A stretch of DNA of 64,000 bases from Flavobacterium ammoniigenes (GCF_020886055.1 NZ_AP025184.1:2046001-2110000), one strand, 5' to 3'; shown: positions 1-7,290, counted from the first letter of the stretch. Notes: generated from the letters alone by a model not told the origin. Numbers and translations are program-made.

Positions 1-1
1 A

Positions 2-1012
2 TTTGTTAGAAGTCCTAAATACGGCGAAAAACTAAAAGCACACCAGGTCGATTGGTTGGGAATATTTCTTTTAACCGCATTTATTGGTTCGCTACAATAT
101 GTTTTGGAACACGGTCAACAAGACGACTGGTTTAATGATTCTACTATTTTAGTTTTAAGTATTGTATCCGTTTTTGGATTACTCTTTTTTGTATGGAGAG
201 AACTCACCTACAAACACCCAATTGTCAACCTAAGTGTGTTAAAAGATGGTAATTTACGAATCGGAATCGTGATGTGTTTTATTCTTGGTTTTGGTTTGTA
301 CGGATCAACTTTAATCATTCCCATTTACACTCAAGCCATTTTGGGCTGGACCGCCACCGATGCCGGTTTATTATTAATTCCAGGTTCGATCACCACTGCA
401 TTCATGATGCCAATAATTGGTAAAATGATTCAGAAAGGCATTCCTCAGGGGTATATGGTTGGAGTAGGATTCTTAATATTCTTCTTCTTTACCTTCATGA
501 TGTACAACCGAATGACACCCGATACTGGAACAGAACATTTGTTTTGGCCTTTAATTTTAAGAGGAATTGGATTGGGATTGCTTTTTGTGCCAATCACTAC
601 CCTATCGCTATCTACTTTAAAAGGAAGAAGTATCGGTGAGGGAGCTGCTTTTACAGGAATGATGCGTCAGCTGGGAGGCTCTTTTGGGATTGCAATTATT
701 ACTACTTTCATTTCTAGATTCAGTCAAGAACACCGAGTAAATTTATTAGCACATTTAGACCCAACCAAAACGAATGTTCAACAACGTATTGCTTTACTTC
801 AAAAGGGATTTATGTCCAAAGGGTATAGCAGTAATGAAGCCTTGAAAAAAGCGTATCAAATACTTGATTATTCGGTAATGAAACAAGCTACGGTTATGGC
901 CTATATGGATGTGTTTATGTACCTCGGAATTCTTTTCCTTTGTTGTATTCCGATTATTTTTTTAATAAAAAAAGGGAAAAACAAAATCGATCCAGCCGAA
1001 GCAATGCACTAA
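2..1012 (+). CDS. DHA2-family MFS drug efflux transporter, C-terminal part
   Basis: The frame is open from the left edge of the window, so the start lies outside and only the last 336 residues are visible. The product is a multi-pass inner-membrane protein with at least eight hydrophobic segments separated by short loops and a short basic tail (IKKGKNK). The segments GLYGSTLIIPIY and RGIGLGLLFVPI, followed by GEGAAFTGMMRQLGGSFGIAI, resemble the second half of EmrB/QacA-type 14-helix proton-coupled exporters. The substrate cannot be read from sequence. Partner genes such as an EmrA-like adaptor or a TolC-like channel would lie upstream, outside the window. The family assignment is confident; the role in drug export is by family. 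Confidence 0.82.
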   Translation, partial: FVRSPKYGEKLKAHQVDWLGIFLLTAFIGSLQYVLEHGQQDDWFNDSTILVLSIVSVFGLLFFVWRELTYKHPIVNLSVLKDGNLRIGIVMCFILGFGLYGSTLIIPIYTQAILGWTATDAGLLLIPGSITTAFMMPIIGKMIQKGIPQGYMVGVGFLIFFFFTFMMYNRMTPDTGTEHLFWPLILRGIGLGLLFVPITTLSLSTLKGRSIGEGAAFTGMMRQLGGSFGIAIITTFISRFSQEHRVNLLAHLDPTKTNVQQRIALLQKGFMSKGYSSNEALKKAYQILDYSVMKQATVMAYMDVFMYLGILFLCCIPIIFLIKKGKNKIDPAEAMH

Positions 1013-1043
1013 ATAAAACTCGGAAAGCATTTGGAGAATAGAA

Positions 1044-1802
1044 TTACCTCGTAAAAACCAGATGGTTTCCTTTAGATAAATTGGCGTCAAATTGATAGCC
1101 TTCGTAGTTGAAGCCTTTTAGGTCTTCGATAGTTTCAGCATTGGTATCTATTATGTACCGTACCATCATGCCTCTCGCCTTTTTCGCAAAGAAACTAATC
1201 ATCTTTAATTTGCCGTCTTTGTAGTCTTTAAAGTCGGGGGTAATAACAGGTACTTTTAGTGCTTTGGTATCAATAACGGAAAAATATTCATTGCTTGCCA
1301 AGTTGACAAACAACTCTCCTTTTTTGAGTTCTTTATTCAAACTAGCCGTTACCGTTTTTTTCCAAAAATCATACAAATTCTTGCTTTCGCCAATGGGCAA
1401 TTTGGTCCCCATTTCCAAACGGTAGGCTTGCATCAAATCTAAAGGTTTCAAAACGCCGTACAAACCTGACAAAATGCGCAAACGTTCTTGTAATAAGTCT
1501 AACTTTTCTAAAGGAATGGAATAGGCATCCAAACCGTTATATACTTCTCCGTCGAAAGCATAGACTGCAGGACGTGAATTAGTAGGATTGAAAGGCGTTT
1601 TCCATGCCTTATTGCGTTGCCAATTCAAGTCGGCCAATTTATCCGAAATCGACATCAAATCAGTTAATTCGGTAGGCGATTTTTGTTTCAAAACCGCATG
1701 TACTTTTTTAGACTCTTTCAACAAACTCGGTTGCGTGAATTGCGTTGTAGGCAATTCTTTTTCGAAGTTCAACGACTTGGCTGGGGAAATGACTATTTTC
1801 AT
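1044..1802 (-). CDS. yaaA: Peroxide stress protein YaaA (DUF328)
   Basis: The 252-residue protein opens with MKIVISPAKSLNFE, the family signature, and carries the conserved internal pieces YNGLDAY, RILSGLYGVLKPLDL and YRLEMGTKL. Its length equals that of E. coli YaaA, which binds DNA and lowers intracellular free iron during hydrogen peroxide stress. It is cytoplasmic with no signal peptide. It is transcribed alone, divergent from the DUF1801 gene. A good promoter (TACTTTTG, with TTTG 20 bases further upstream) precedes the ATG by about 36 bases. The family call is secure; the iron and peroxide role is known from E. coli only. Confidence 0.93.
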   Translation of the reverse strand: MKIVISPAKSLNFEKELPTTQFTQPSLLKESKKVHAVLKQKSPTELTDLMSISDKLADLNWQRNKAWKTPFNPTNSRPAVYAFDGEVYNGLDAYSIPLEKLDLLQERLRILSGLYGVLKPLDLMQAYRLEMGTKLPIGESKNLYDFWKKTVTASLNKELKKGELFVNLASNEYFSVIDTKALKVPVITPDFKDYKDGKLKMISFFAKKARGMMVRYIIDTNAETIEDLKGFNYEGYQFDANLSKGNHLVFTR

Positions 1803-1838
1803 GGTAAACGACGATTAATCTGCTGATTGAATTGAATC

Positions 1839-1870
1839 CAAAAGTACAAATTGAAAACCCGAAAATCAAA
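1839..1870 (-). promoter_or_regulatory. yaaA promoter
   Basis: On the minus strand TACTTTTG (1846-1839) is preceded 20 bases upstream by TTTG (1870-1867), matching the Bacteroidota housekeeping sigma pattern. Predicted start of transcription is near 1833, giving a leader of about 30 bases. Confidence 0.6.
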
Positions 1871-1900
1871 CTTTGTTTTCGTGAGAGGTAAAACTTTTAT

Positions 1901-1908
1901 TATTTTTG
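1901..1908 (+). promoter_or_regulatory. Promoter -7 element of the DUF1801 gene
   Basis: TATTTTTG matches TAnnTTTG. It ends 11 bases before the ATG at 1920 and 17 before the one at 1926, so the leader is very short. The matching -33 element is weak. Confidence 0.45.
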
Positions 1909-1919
1909 AAACAAATTGA

Positions 1920-2300
1920 ATGACAATGGCAGCAACTAAACCCAACGACACCGAAGGCGTAAACCAATACATAGCCAACTTACCCATAGAGCAACAAATT
2001 GCTTTAGAGCGTGTACGCCAAATCATAAAAAATACTGTTCCCGAAGCAGTAGAATTCATCAGCTATAAAATGCCCGCCTACCATTGTCACGGAATGATTG
2101 GTGGTTTTGCCGCTTTTAAAAATCACTGCAGTTTCTTTCCTTGGAATGCCCAAACCATAATCGATTTTGCAACCGAACTCAAAGACTTCAAAACCTCAGC
2201 GGGTACTATTCAATTCACACCCGAAAAACCACTTCCCAAAGAATTGCTTCAAAAAATACTGCGCTATCGTGTAGCGGGTAATTTGGAAAAGAAGAAATAA
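1920..2300 (+). CDS. DUF1801 domain protein (YdhG-like)
   Basis: The 126-residue soluble protein matches the DUF1801/YdhG fold. It has an N-terminal helix (VNQYIANLPIEQQIALERVRQI), then EAVEFISYKMPAYHC, then FAAFKNHCSFFPW and the C-terminal piece LPKELLQKILRYR. Bacillus YdhG (Fra) is a frataxin-like iron chaperone of this fold. That role is known for a distant member and is not shown here. Two ATGs, at 1920 and 1926, are possible; the second leaves a slightly longer leader behind the predicted promoter. It is monocistronic and divergent from yaaA, which also bears on iron handling. I see no obvious terminator behind it. Confidence 0.85.
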   Translation: MTMAATKPNDTEGVNQYIANLPIEQQIALERVRQIIKNTVPEAVEFISYKMPAYHCHGMIGGFAAFKNHCSFFPWNAQTIIDFATELKDFKTSAGTIQFTPEKPLPKELLQKILRYRVAGNLEKKK

Positions 2301-2384
2301 TGATTTGATTTTCAAAACAATAATTTTTTTTGATAAAATTGATTGATAAATTAAAATTATCGATTTATGTATTAAAATAATTAG

Positions 2385-2392
2385 TACATTTG
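2385..2392 (+). promoter_or_regulatory. Promoter -7 element of the accessory cassette
   Basis: TACATTTG matches TAnnTTTG, with TTTA 17 bases upstream as a possible -33 element. Transcription would begin near 2398, exactly at the foot of the first inverted repeat of the leader. Confidence 0.45.
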
Positions 2393-2397
2393 AAACA

Positions 2398-2503
2398 CCC
2401 TGTAACTACCATTTGACCCCAAATCGAATCTCCCTTACAGTTATAAAATATAAAATGTCTCTTTATTGCTACAATCCTACATTCACGTTGGTATAGCAAT
2501 AAA
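2398..2503 (+). ncRNA. Candidate structured leader RNA with three inverted repeats
   Basis: Three perfect inverted repeats lie between the predicted transcription start and the first cassette gene. CTGTAA (2400-2405) pairs with TTACAG (2435-2440) and encloses ATTTG (2411-2415) with CAAAT (2420-2424). Further on, TTTATTGCTA (2462-2471) pairs with TAGCAATAAA (2494-2503). No run of T follows, so the last hairpin is not a plain terminator. It may be a structured 5' leader or a separate small RNA. I recognise no known riboswitch. Confidence 0.35.
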
Positions 2504-2551
2504 CTTGCATGAACAATTCTATTTTCAAAAAGTAATATTAAAAAAATAATA

Positions 2552-2932
2552 ATGGCTGTAAAAATTTCATTTGGACAAACGATTAAAGTCTTTGAAACTG
2601 GGACACTTGTACAATTTAATCATGAAAACATTATATTGGAGTTAAAAGGAATATTAGACCAAACAAAACTAAATTTTGAATTTAGATTCCAAACAAGTAA
2701 TGAAAATCAAGATCCACAAATAAATCTAGAAAATGGTGGTACAAATCGATTGATTTTCAATCTAATCAACTTTGACAACAAAATCAATCATGGGAATATG
2801 GAACCCGTAAAGCTTGGAAAATTAGATAATAAAGAATTATTTCTTTCGTTCAGAGTGACTTCTGGAAAAGATACATTCCCAAGAACATTTGTTTATACTT
2901 TTTACTTAGGAGAGGAGGTTAAAAATGGCTAG
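2552..2932 (+). CDS. Unknown protein, probable DUF6864 family
   Basis: This is a 126-residue acidic soluble protein without signal peptide or membrane segment. It looks all-beta, with alternating hydrophobic strands, an Asn-rich centre and an ending YTFYLGEEV. That ending and a preceding positions-65-95 stretch (NLINFDNKINHG, PVKLGKL) recall DUF6864 proteins from memory; I could not run a search. Function is unknown. It overlaps the next gene by 8 bases and is more AT-rich than the core genes on either side. The codons for its last Gly-Glu-Glu form the Shine-Dalgarno of the next gene. The start at 2552 is the only ATG before the conserved-looking region. This is probably accessory DNA inserted between core genes. 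Confidence 0.6.
   Translation: MAVKISFGQTIKVFETGTLVQFNHENIILELKGILDQTKLNFEFRFQTSNENQDPQINLENGGTNRLIFNLINFDNKINHGNMEPVKLGKLDNKELFLSFRVTSGKDTFPRTFVYTFYLGEEVKNG
2913..2918 (+). promoter_or_regulatory. Perfect Shine-Dalgarno inside the upstream coding region
   Basis: AGGAGG, within the longer purine run GGAGAGGAGG, lies six bases before the ATG at 2925. Nearly all other genes in the window have only A-rich leaders. Both Glu codons here are GAG, while most Glu codons elsewhere in the same gene are GAA, which suggests selection for the site. Confidence 0.7.
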
Positions 2933-3260
2933 CGGAATAGATTATGCAAATTTACCACAGGATAAAAAACTAGCTACTCAAGCCCTTGATATAGAAAAAA
3001 ATGACAAAGAACTTGAACGCAAACTTGGTAGTTTAGGAAAACTTTTTGGATACGGAAACAACGTTGTGCTTTATATTATTGCTCTTATTACAATCTTTTT
3101 GGTATTGATTGCAGCTATTTACTCGTTCATTCCATTAAATGAAAATAAAATGACTCCGATAGATTTATGGAAAATATTATCTCCATTTATAACAGCTGGA
3201 TTTGGATTCATTGCAGGTAAAAATGGAAAAATTGATTCAAATATTCATAAACAGATTTAA
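2925..3260 (+). CDS. Small unknown membrane protein
   Basis: The protein has 111 residues. An N-terminal soluble stretch rich in charged residues (about 1-43, likely helical) is followed by a strong membrane helix at about 45-67 (VVLYIIALITIFLVLIAAIY). A second, weaker hydrophobic segment lies at about 84-98 (SPFITAGFGFIAG). The tail is basic. I do not recognise a family. The start overlaps the end of the preceding gene by 8 bases and has a perfect Shine-Dalgarno, so the two proteins are translationally coupled and probably act together, with this one as membrane partner. No enzymatic motif is visible. It could be a holin-like, sensor or immunity-type protein, but nothing in the sequence decides this. 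Confidence 0.6.
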   Translation: MASGIDYANLPQDKKLATQALDIEKNDKELERKLGSLGKLFGYGNNVVLYIIALITIFLVLIAAIYSFIPLNENKMTPIDLWKILSPFITAGFGFIAGKNGKIDSNIHKQI

Positions 3261-3318
3261 TGAGCTAGAATGAAATATTTTAAAATTCATGATTTTAATT
3301 AATTTGAATTTAAAGTAA

Positions 3319-3338
3319 AAAGCCCCAATCGAGGCTTT
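3319..3338. terminator. Bidirectional terminator between cassette and rluD
   Basis: AAAGCC and GGCTTT pair around an 8-base loop. On the minus strand a T run follows, and on the plus strand a T-rich stretch follows, so it can serve both converging units. Confidence 0.6.
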
Positions 3339-3340
3339 CT

Positions 3341-4378
3341 TTATTCTTCTTCCGCAGTATGCGATTTAGAGTAATTTCTCCAACGTTCCAAACAATCAGT
3401 AAAGTCAACTGGCAATTCGGTGTCAAATCGCATCATCTCGCCCGTATTCGGGTGAATAAAGCCCAAGGTCTTTGCGTGTAAAGCTTGTCTTGGCAACGCC
3501 TTGAAACAGTTGTCTATAAATTGTTTGTATTTGGTAAACGTAGTTCCTTTCAATATCAAATGACCGCCGTAGCGTTCGTCATTAAATAAAGGGTGTCCAA
3601 TGTGTTTCATGTGGGCACGAATCTGGTGCGTACGGCCCGTTTCCAGTTGGCACGAAATCAAAGTCACATACCCAAAACGCTCCAATACTTTGTAATGTGT
3701 AATGGCAGGTTTCCCAATTTCGGGATCATCAAAAACCGCCATTTGCATGCGGTCTTTCAGGTGTCGTGCTAAATTACCCTCAATGGTTCCGGCATCATTG
3801 GCGACATTCCCCCAAACCAAAGCCATGTATTCTCTTTCGGTTGTTTTGGCTTCAAATTGTTTGGCTAAATGCGTCATGGCTGCTTCGGTTTTAGCAATCA
3901 CTAACAAGCCCGAAGTATCTTTATCAATACGATGCACCAAGCCCGGACGCTCACTGCTGTTCATTGGTAAATTTTCAAAATGAAAAGCCAAGGCATTCAC
4001 TAAAGTCCCGGTATAATTCCCGTGTCCAGGATGCACGACTAAACCCGGCTCTTTGTTAACCAGTAACAACGCCTCGTCTTCGTACACAATATTCAAGGGG
4101 ATATTTTCAGGCAAAACATGATTTTCAAAAGGTGGATGCGATAACATCACCTTAATCACATCAAACGGCTTGACTTTGTAATTGGATTTTACAATTTCGT
4201 CATTGACAAAAATGTTCCCACTATTCGCCGCATTCTGAATTTTATTGCGTGTCGCATTCGGGATTAGTCCCATCAAGTATTTGTCAATTCGCAAAAAGGC
4301 TTGCCCTTTGGGAACTTCAAATTTAAAATGCTCAAATAATTCGTCTTCTAAGTCGAAGGATTCGGTATTATTGCTCAT
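3341..4378 (-). CDS. rluD: RluD-family 23S rRNA pseudouridine synthase
   Basis: The 345-residue protein begins with an acidic stretch, then an S4 RNA-binding domain at about 28-80 (LRIDKYLMGLIPNATRNKIQNA). The RluA/RluD catalytic domain runs from about 100 to 325. The catalytic motif HRIDKDTSGLL contains Asp152. QLETGRTHQIRAHM and GHPLFNDERYGG are also conserved. Family members isomerise uridines in helix 69 of 23S rRNA (positions 1911, 1915 and 1917) during large-subunit assembly; exact target sites are inferred. The ATG overlaps the end of the PASTA gene by 11 bases, so the two are co-transcribed and coupled. The order rluD, PASTA, ddl, coaD is, from memory, common in Flavobacteria. Confidence 0.9.
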   Translation of the reverse strand: MSNNTESFDLEDELFEHFKFEVPKGQAFLRIDKYLMGLIPNATRNKIQNAANSGNIFVNDEIVKSNYKVKPFDVIKVMLSHPPFENHVLPENIPLNIVYEDEALLLVNKEPGLVVHPGHGNYTGTLVNALAFHFENLPMNSSERPGLVHRIDKDTSGLLVIAKTEAAMTHLAKQFEAKTTEREYMALVWGNVANDAGTIEGNLARHLKDRMQMAVFDDPEIGKPAITHYKVLERFGYVTLISCQLETGRTHQIRAHMKHIGHPLFNDERYGGHLILKGTTFTKYKQFIDNCFKALPRQALHAKTLGFIHPNTGEMMRFDTELPVDFTDCLERWRNYSKSHTAEEE

Positions 4379-4988
4379 CTACTGGAGTATCTTCTGTAGT
4401 TGTAGCGGTACTGTCCACCTGAACTTCCTCTTCATAACTCATTTTTCCATCTCCTAAAACTAAATCAATTTTAGACGATTTCATTACGCGCTCTCCGGGT
4501 TTTAAATTACGCCCTTTGTAACGCATCGCTAATACCATATCTTTTCCTAAACTAGGCTCATACGTTATCGTTCCTTCTTCTAAACCAATGGCTTTCAATG
4601 TAGGAACCGCCTCACGGTAGGTTTTATCAATCAAATCAGGCAACTTCACTGATGAATAACCCGAAGCGTTAATTTTAATATATACTTTTCGACCCACTTT
4701 CACTTTCGTTCCAGGCAATGGATCTTGCTCAACCACAGTAAAGGCAGGATAATCACCTCTAAAATCAACACTATCCAAGAGCACATAATCCAAATCCAAC
4801 TCGTCCAGCTTGTCTTCTACTTGTTCTTCGGTTAACTTACTCAAATTCGGCACTGCAATTTCATGACCGTGATCGGTTGTAAAAGTCAACCAATGCATAA
4901 ACAAATAACCCAAAACAGCAATAATAGCTAGTGCAGCTAAAAATTGACCGAAAAACACTCGACTTGTTAGATACTTACGTAAACTCAT
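4368..4988 (-). CDS. Stand-alone PASTA domain membrane protein
   Basis: The 206-residue protein has a short basic cytoplasmic start, one membrane helix at about 12-33 and an outer part with two PASTA repeats, at about 42-107 (VPNLSKLTEEQVEDKL, LPGTKVKVG) and 113-182 (LPDLIDKTYREAVPTL, LKPGERVMKSSKIDLVLG). An acidic Thr-rich tail follows. PASTA domains in kinases and PBPs bind peptidoglycan or beta-lactams; here no kinase or transpeptidase is attached. I chose the ATG at 4988 because a promoter (TATCTTTG at 5016-5009) would lie inside the coding region if the upstream in-frame ATG at 5033 were used. It is divergent from ddl, which makes the D-Ala-D-Ala end of the peptidoglycan stem. Confidence 0.85.
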   Translation of the reverse strand: MSLRKYLTSRVFFGQFLAALAIIAVLGYLFMHWLTFTTDHGHEIAVPNLSKLTEEQVEDKLDELDLDYVLLDSVDFRGDYPAFTVVEQDPLPGTKVKVGRKVYIKINASGYSSVKLPDLIDKTYREAVPTLKAIGLEEGTITYEPSLGKDMVLAMRYKGRNLKPGERVMKSSKIDLVLGDGKMSYEEEVQVDSTATTTEDTPVDEQ

Positions 4989-5008
4989 AAATTTATTTTT
5001 AGTAGCCA

Positions 5009-5016
5009 CAAAGATA
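5009..5016 (-). promoter_or_regulatory. Promoter -7 element of PASTA-rluD operon
   Basis: The minus strand reads TATCTTTG, a match to TAnnTTTG, 20 bases before the ATG at 4988. A TTTG-like element lies only about 14 bases further upstream, so the -33 box is uncertain. Confidence 0.5.
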
Positions 5017-5063
5017 AACCTATTTCGTTTCAAAAAAAATGATAATTTTGTTTACTAGTTGGT

Positions 5064-5150
5064 CAGGAGCTTTTTCCCGCTATCCGCTCTATCTTTTTTT
5101 GGCCAAAAGCCAAAAAAAAGGATGTCGCTTCTATCGGGGCTAAGAAAAAC
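5064..5150. repeat. Dispersed hairpin repeat, copy A
   Basis: The left arm CCCGCTATCCGCTCTATC and the right arm AAGGATGTCGCTTCTATCGG flank a hairpin TTTTTTTGGC / GCCAAAAAAA. The outer ends AGC-CCG and CGGGGCT can also pair. The second copy at 29451-29555 has the same arms but a different stem. From memory, elements like this are common between genes in Flavobacterium. It fills most of the gap between the PASTA promoter and ddl. Confidence 0.65.
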
Positions 5151-5194
5151 GCTACACAGCTATTGCACTAAAATAAAGACTTAAACCATTTTAA

Positions 5195-6166
5195 ATGAAA
5201 AACATTGCCATCATCATGGGCGGCTATTCTAGCGAATACAAAATATCCCTAATTAGCGGAAACGTCGTATACCAATTCTTAGACAAAACTAAATTCAACG
5301 GATTTAGAATCCATATTTTCAAAGAAAAATGGGTCTATGTAGATGCTAATGATACCGAATTCCCTATTGATAGAAATGATTTTTCAGTAACTGTTGATGG
5401 AAAAAAAATAATTTTTGATTGTGTTTTCAATGCCATACACGGTACTCCCGGTGAAGACGGCTTGATGCAAGCCTATTTTGAATTACTTGGTATTCCGCAA
5501 ACCGCTTGCGATTACTATCAAGCTGCCTTAACTTTCAACAAACGTGATTTACTGTCCGTTTTAAAACCCTACGGCATCAAAACTGCAACTTCCTATTATT
5601 TGAACAAAGGCGATCTAATCGATACAAATGCTATTGTAGCTAAAGTAGGTTTGCCTTGTTTTGTAAAACCCAATAAAGCCGGTTCTAGTTTCGGAATCTC
5701 TAAAGTGAAAACCGCTGCTGAGTTACCAATAGCTATTGAAGTAGCTTACAAAGAGGATAACGAAATCATCATCGAGAGTTTCTTGGATGGAACTGAGGTC
5801 TCTGTTGGGGTGATCAATTACAAAGGCGAAATTACCGTGTTACCTATTACCGAAATTGTTTCTGAAAATGATTTCTTTGACTACGAAGCCAAGTATTTAG
5901 GAAAATCTCAAGAAATTACACCAGCACGCATTTCAGACGAGATGACGCAAAAAGTAGGCGAAATTGCGAAACGTGCCTACAAAGCTTTAAAAATGAAAGG
6001 CTTCTCACGTTCTGAATTTATTATTGTAGACGGCGAACCGCATATGTTAGAAATGAATACTATTCCCGGTTTAACCACCGAGAGTTTGTTGCCACAACAA
6101 GCTAAAGAAGCTGGTATTTCATTAGAAGACTTGTTTTCTAATGCCATCGAATTGGCTTTAGCCTAA
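5195..6166 (+). CDS. ddl: D-alanine--D-alanine ligase
   Basis: The enzyme joins two D-alanines with ATP in the cytoplasm to supply the end of the peptidoglycan pentapeptide. The 323 residues show the ATP-grasp order. The N-terminal MGGYSSEYKISLISG is followed by HGTPGEDG (about 88-95), KPNKAGSSFGISKV (about 162-175), ESFLDGTEVSVGV (about 192-204) and the metal-binding EMNTIPGLT near 288. Length and motifs are complete, so it should be active. It is followed 10 bases later by coaD, probably in one operon. Dispersed repeat copy A lies directly upstream and I see no clear promoter of the usual type in between. Confidence 0.95.
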   Translation: MKNIAIIMGGYSSEYKISLISGNVVYQFLDKTKFNGFRIHIFKEKWVYVDANDTEFPIDRNDFSVTVDGKKIIFDCVFNAIHGTPGEDGLMQAYFELLGIPQTACDYYQAALTFNKRDLLSVLKPYGIKTATSYYLNKGDLIDTNAIVAKVGLPCFVKPNKAGSSFGISKVKTAAELPIAIEVAYKEDNEIIIESFLDGTEVSVGVINYKGEITVLPITEIVSENDFFDYEAKYLGKSQEITPARISDEMTQKVGEIAKRAYKALKMKGFSRSEFIIVDGEPHMLEMNTIPGLTTESLLPQQAKEAGISLEDLFSNAIELALA

Positions 6167-6176
6167 ACCCAACACC

Positions 6177-6635
6177 ATGAGAAAAGCCATATTTCCAGGT
6201 TCGTTTGACCCCATTACCTTAGGCCATCAAGACATCATCAACAGAGCCTTGCCTTTGTTTGACGAAATCGTGATTGCAATTGGTGTCAACGCCGATAAAA
6301 AATACATGTTTTCGTTAGAAGAAAGAAAACGTTTCATCGAAAAAACCTTCCAAAACGAACCTAAAATTTCGGTAATTACTTACGAAGGATTGACCATTGA
6401 TTTGTGTCATAAAATCAACGCTAACTTTATTTTACGCGGTTTGCGCAACCCAGCCGACTTCGAATTTGAAAAAGCTATTGCGCACACCAACCGACGTTTG
6501 TCTAAGATTGAAACCGTCTTTTTGTTAACAGCTGCTAAAACTTCCTACATCAGTTCAAGTATTGTACGCGATGTGATTCGCAATCATGGCGAATACAAAC
6601 TATTGGTTCCTGAAGCCGTAAGAGTCAATAAGTAA
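6177..6635 (+). CDS. coaD: Phosphopantetheine adenylyltransferase
   Basis: This catalyses the fourth step of coenzyme A synthesis, transferring AMP from ATP to 4'-phosphopantetheine. The 152-residue protein carries the nucleotidyltransferase start FPGSFDPITLGHQDII with the T/H-x-G-H motif at 16-19. It also has the substrate-binding ILRGLRNPADFEFE and the ISSSIVRDV motif near the C terminus (about 124-132). Length is typical of bacterial CoaD hexamer subunits. It follows ddl by 10 bases in the same direction and probably shares its transcript. Nothing unusual is seen. Confidence 0.95.
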   Translation: MRKAIFPGSFDPITLGHQDIINRALPLFDEIVIAIGVNADKKYMFSLEERKRFIEKTFQNEPKISVITYEGLTIDLCHKINANFILRGLRNPADFEFEKAIAHTNRRLSKIETVFLLTAAKTSYISSSIVRDVIRNHGEYKLLVPEAVRVNK

Positions 6636-6646
6636 TAGTACCAAAA

Positions 6647-6678
6647 TTTGTGAAAGGCGCTATTTAGCCTTACTTTCG
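6647..6678 (+). promoter_or_regulatory. phnA-type gene promoter
   Basis: TTTG (6647-6650), a gap of 20 bases, then TACTTTCG (6671-6678), a one-base variant of TAnnTTTG. The leader to the ATG at 6693 is about 9 bases. Confidence 0.6.
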
Positions 6679-6692
6679 CCAAAAAATCAACA

Positions 6693-7271
6693 ATGAGTTT
6701 AGATAGAGAATTAAACAAACGTAGCGGAGGTCAATGTGAATTGTGTGCTGCTACTGAAAACTTAAAAGTATATACCGTTTTACCTACTCAAAAAGGAGGT
6801 ATTGACGAAAGCGTTTTTGCTTGTGCTACTTGTGTAGACCAAATTGAAAATCCAGATAACGTGGATTTGAACCACTGGCGTTGTTTGAACGACAGCATGT
6901 GGAGTGAACAAACTGCGGTTCAAGTGGTAGCTTGGAGAATGTTAAGCCGTATGCGTGCAGCGGGTTGGCCACAAGAATTATTAGACATGATGTACCTTGA
7001 CGAAGATACTTTAGCTTGGGCGCAAGCCACTGGCGAAGGGGAAGATGACGAAAACAAAATCATTCACCGTGATAGCAATGGGGTGATTTTGGAACACGGC
7101 GATTCTGTGGTTTTAATCAAAGACTTGAAAGTGAAAGGATCCAGTATGGTGGCAAAACAAGGAACTGCGGTGCGTAACATCCGTTTGGATCATGAGAATG
7201 CCGAATACATTGAAGGAAAAGTCGATGGACAACAAATTGTAATTATCACACAATACGTGAAGAAAATATAA
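6693..7271 (+). CDS. PhnA/YjdM-like zinc-ribbon protein
   Basis: The 192-residue soluble protein starts with a Cys-x2-Cys pair (CELC, 15-18) and a second pair (CATC, about 43-46), forming an N-terminal zinc ribbon. After a linker come the PhnA C-terminal motifs RDSNGVILEHGDSVVLIKDLKVKG and KQGTAVRNIRL. Despite the name, E. coli YjdM is not needed for phosphonate breakdown and its role is unsettled. This member is longer than E. coli PhnA (about 111 residues) because of a middle insert at about 60-125. It has its own promoter and a strong terminator, so it is monocistronic. Confidence 0.85.
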   Translation: MSLDRELNKRSGGQCELCAATENLKVYTVLPTQKGGIDESVFACATCVDQIENPDNVDLNHWRCLNDSMWSEQTAVQVVAWRMLSRMRAAGWPQELLDMMYLDEDTLAWAQATGEGEDDENKIIHRDSNGVILEHGDSVVLIKDLKVKGSSMVAKQGTAVRNIRLDHENAEYIEGKVDGQQIVIITQYVKKI

Positions 7272-7290
7272 TTTTCGTTTACACCAAAAT

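Noticed and set aside
2462..2503. Hairpin as a plain terminator of an upstream gene
   Set aside because: The stem is AT-rich, the loop is 22 bases and no T run follows on either strand; it lies behind a promoter-like box, so a leader structure fits better.
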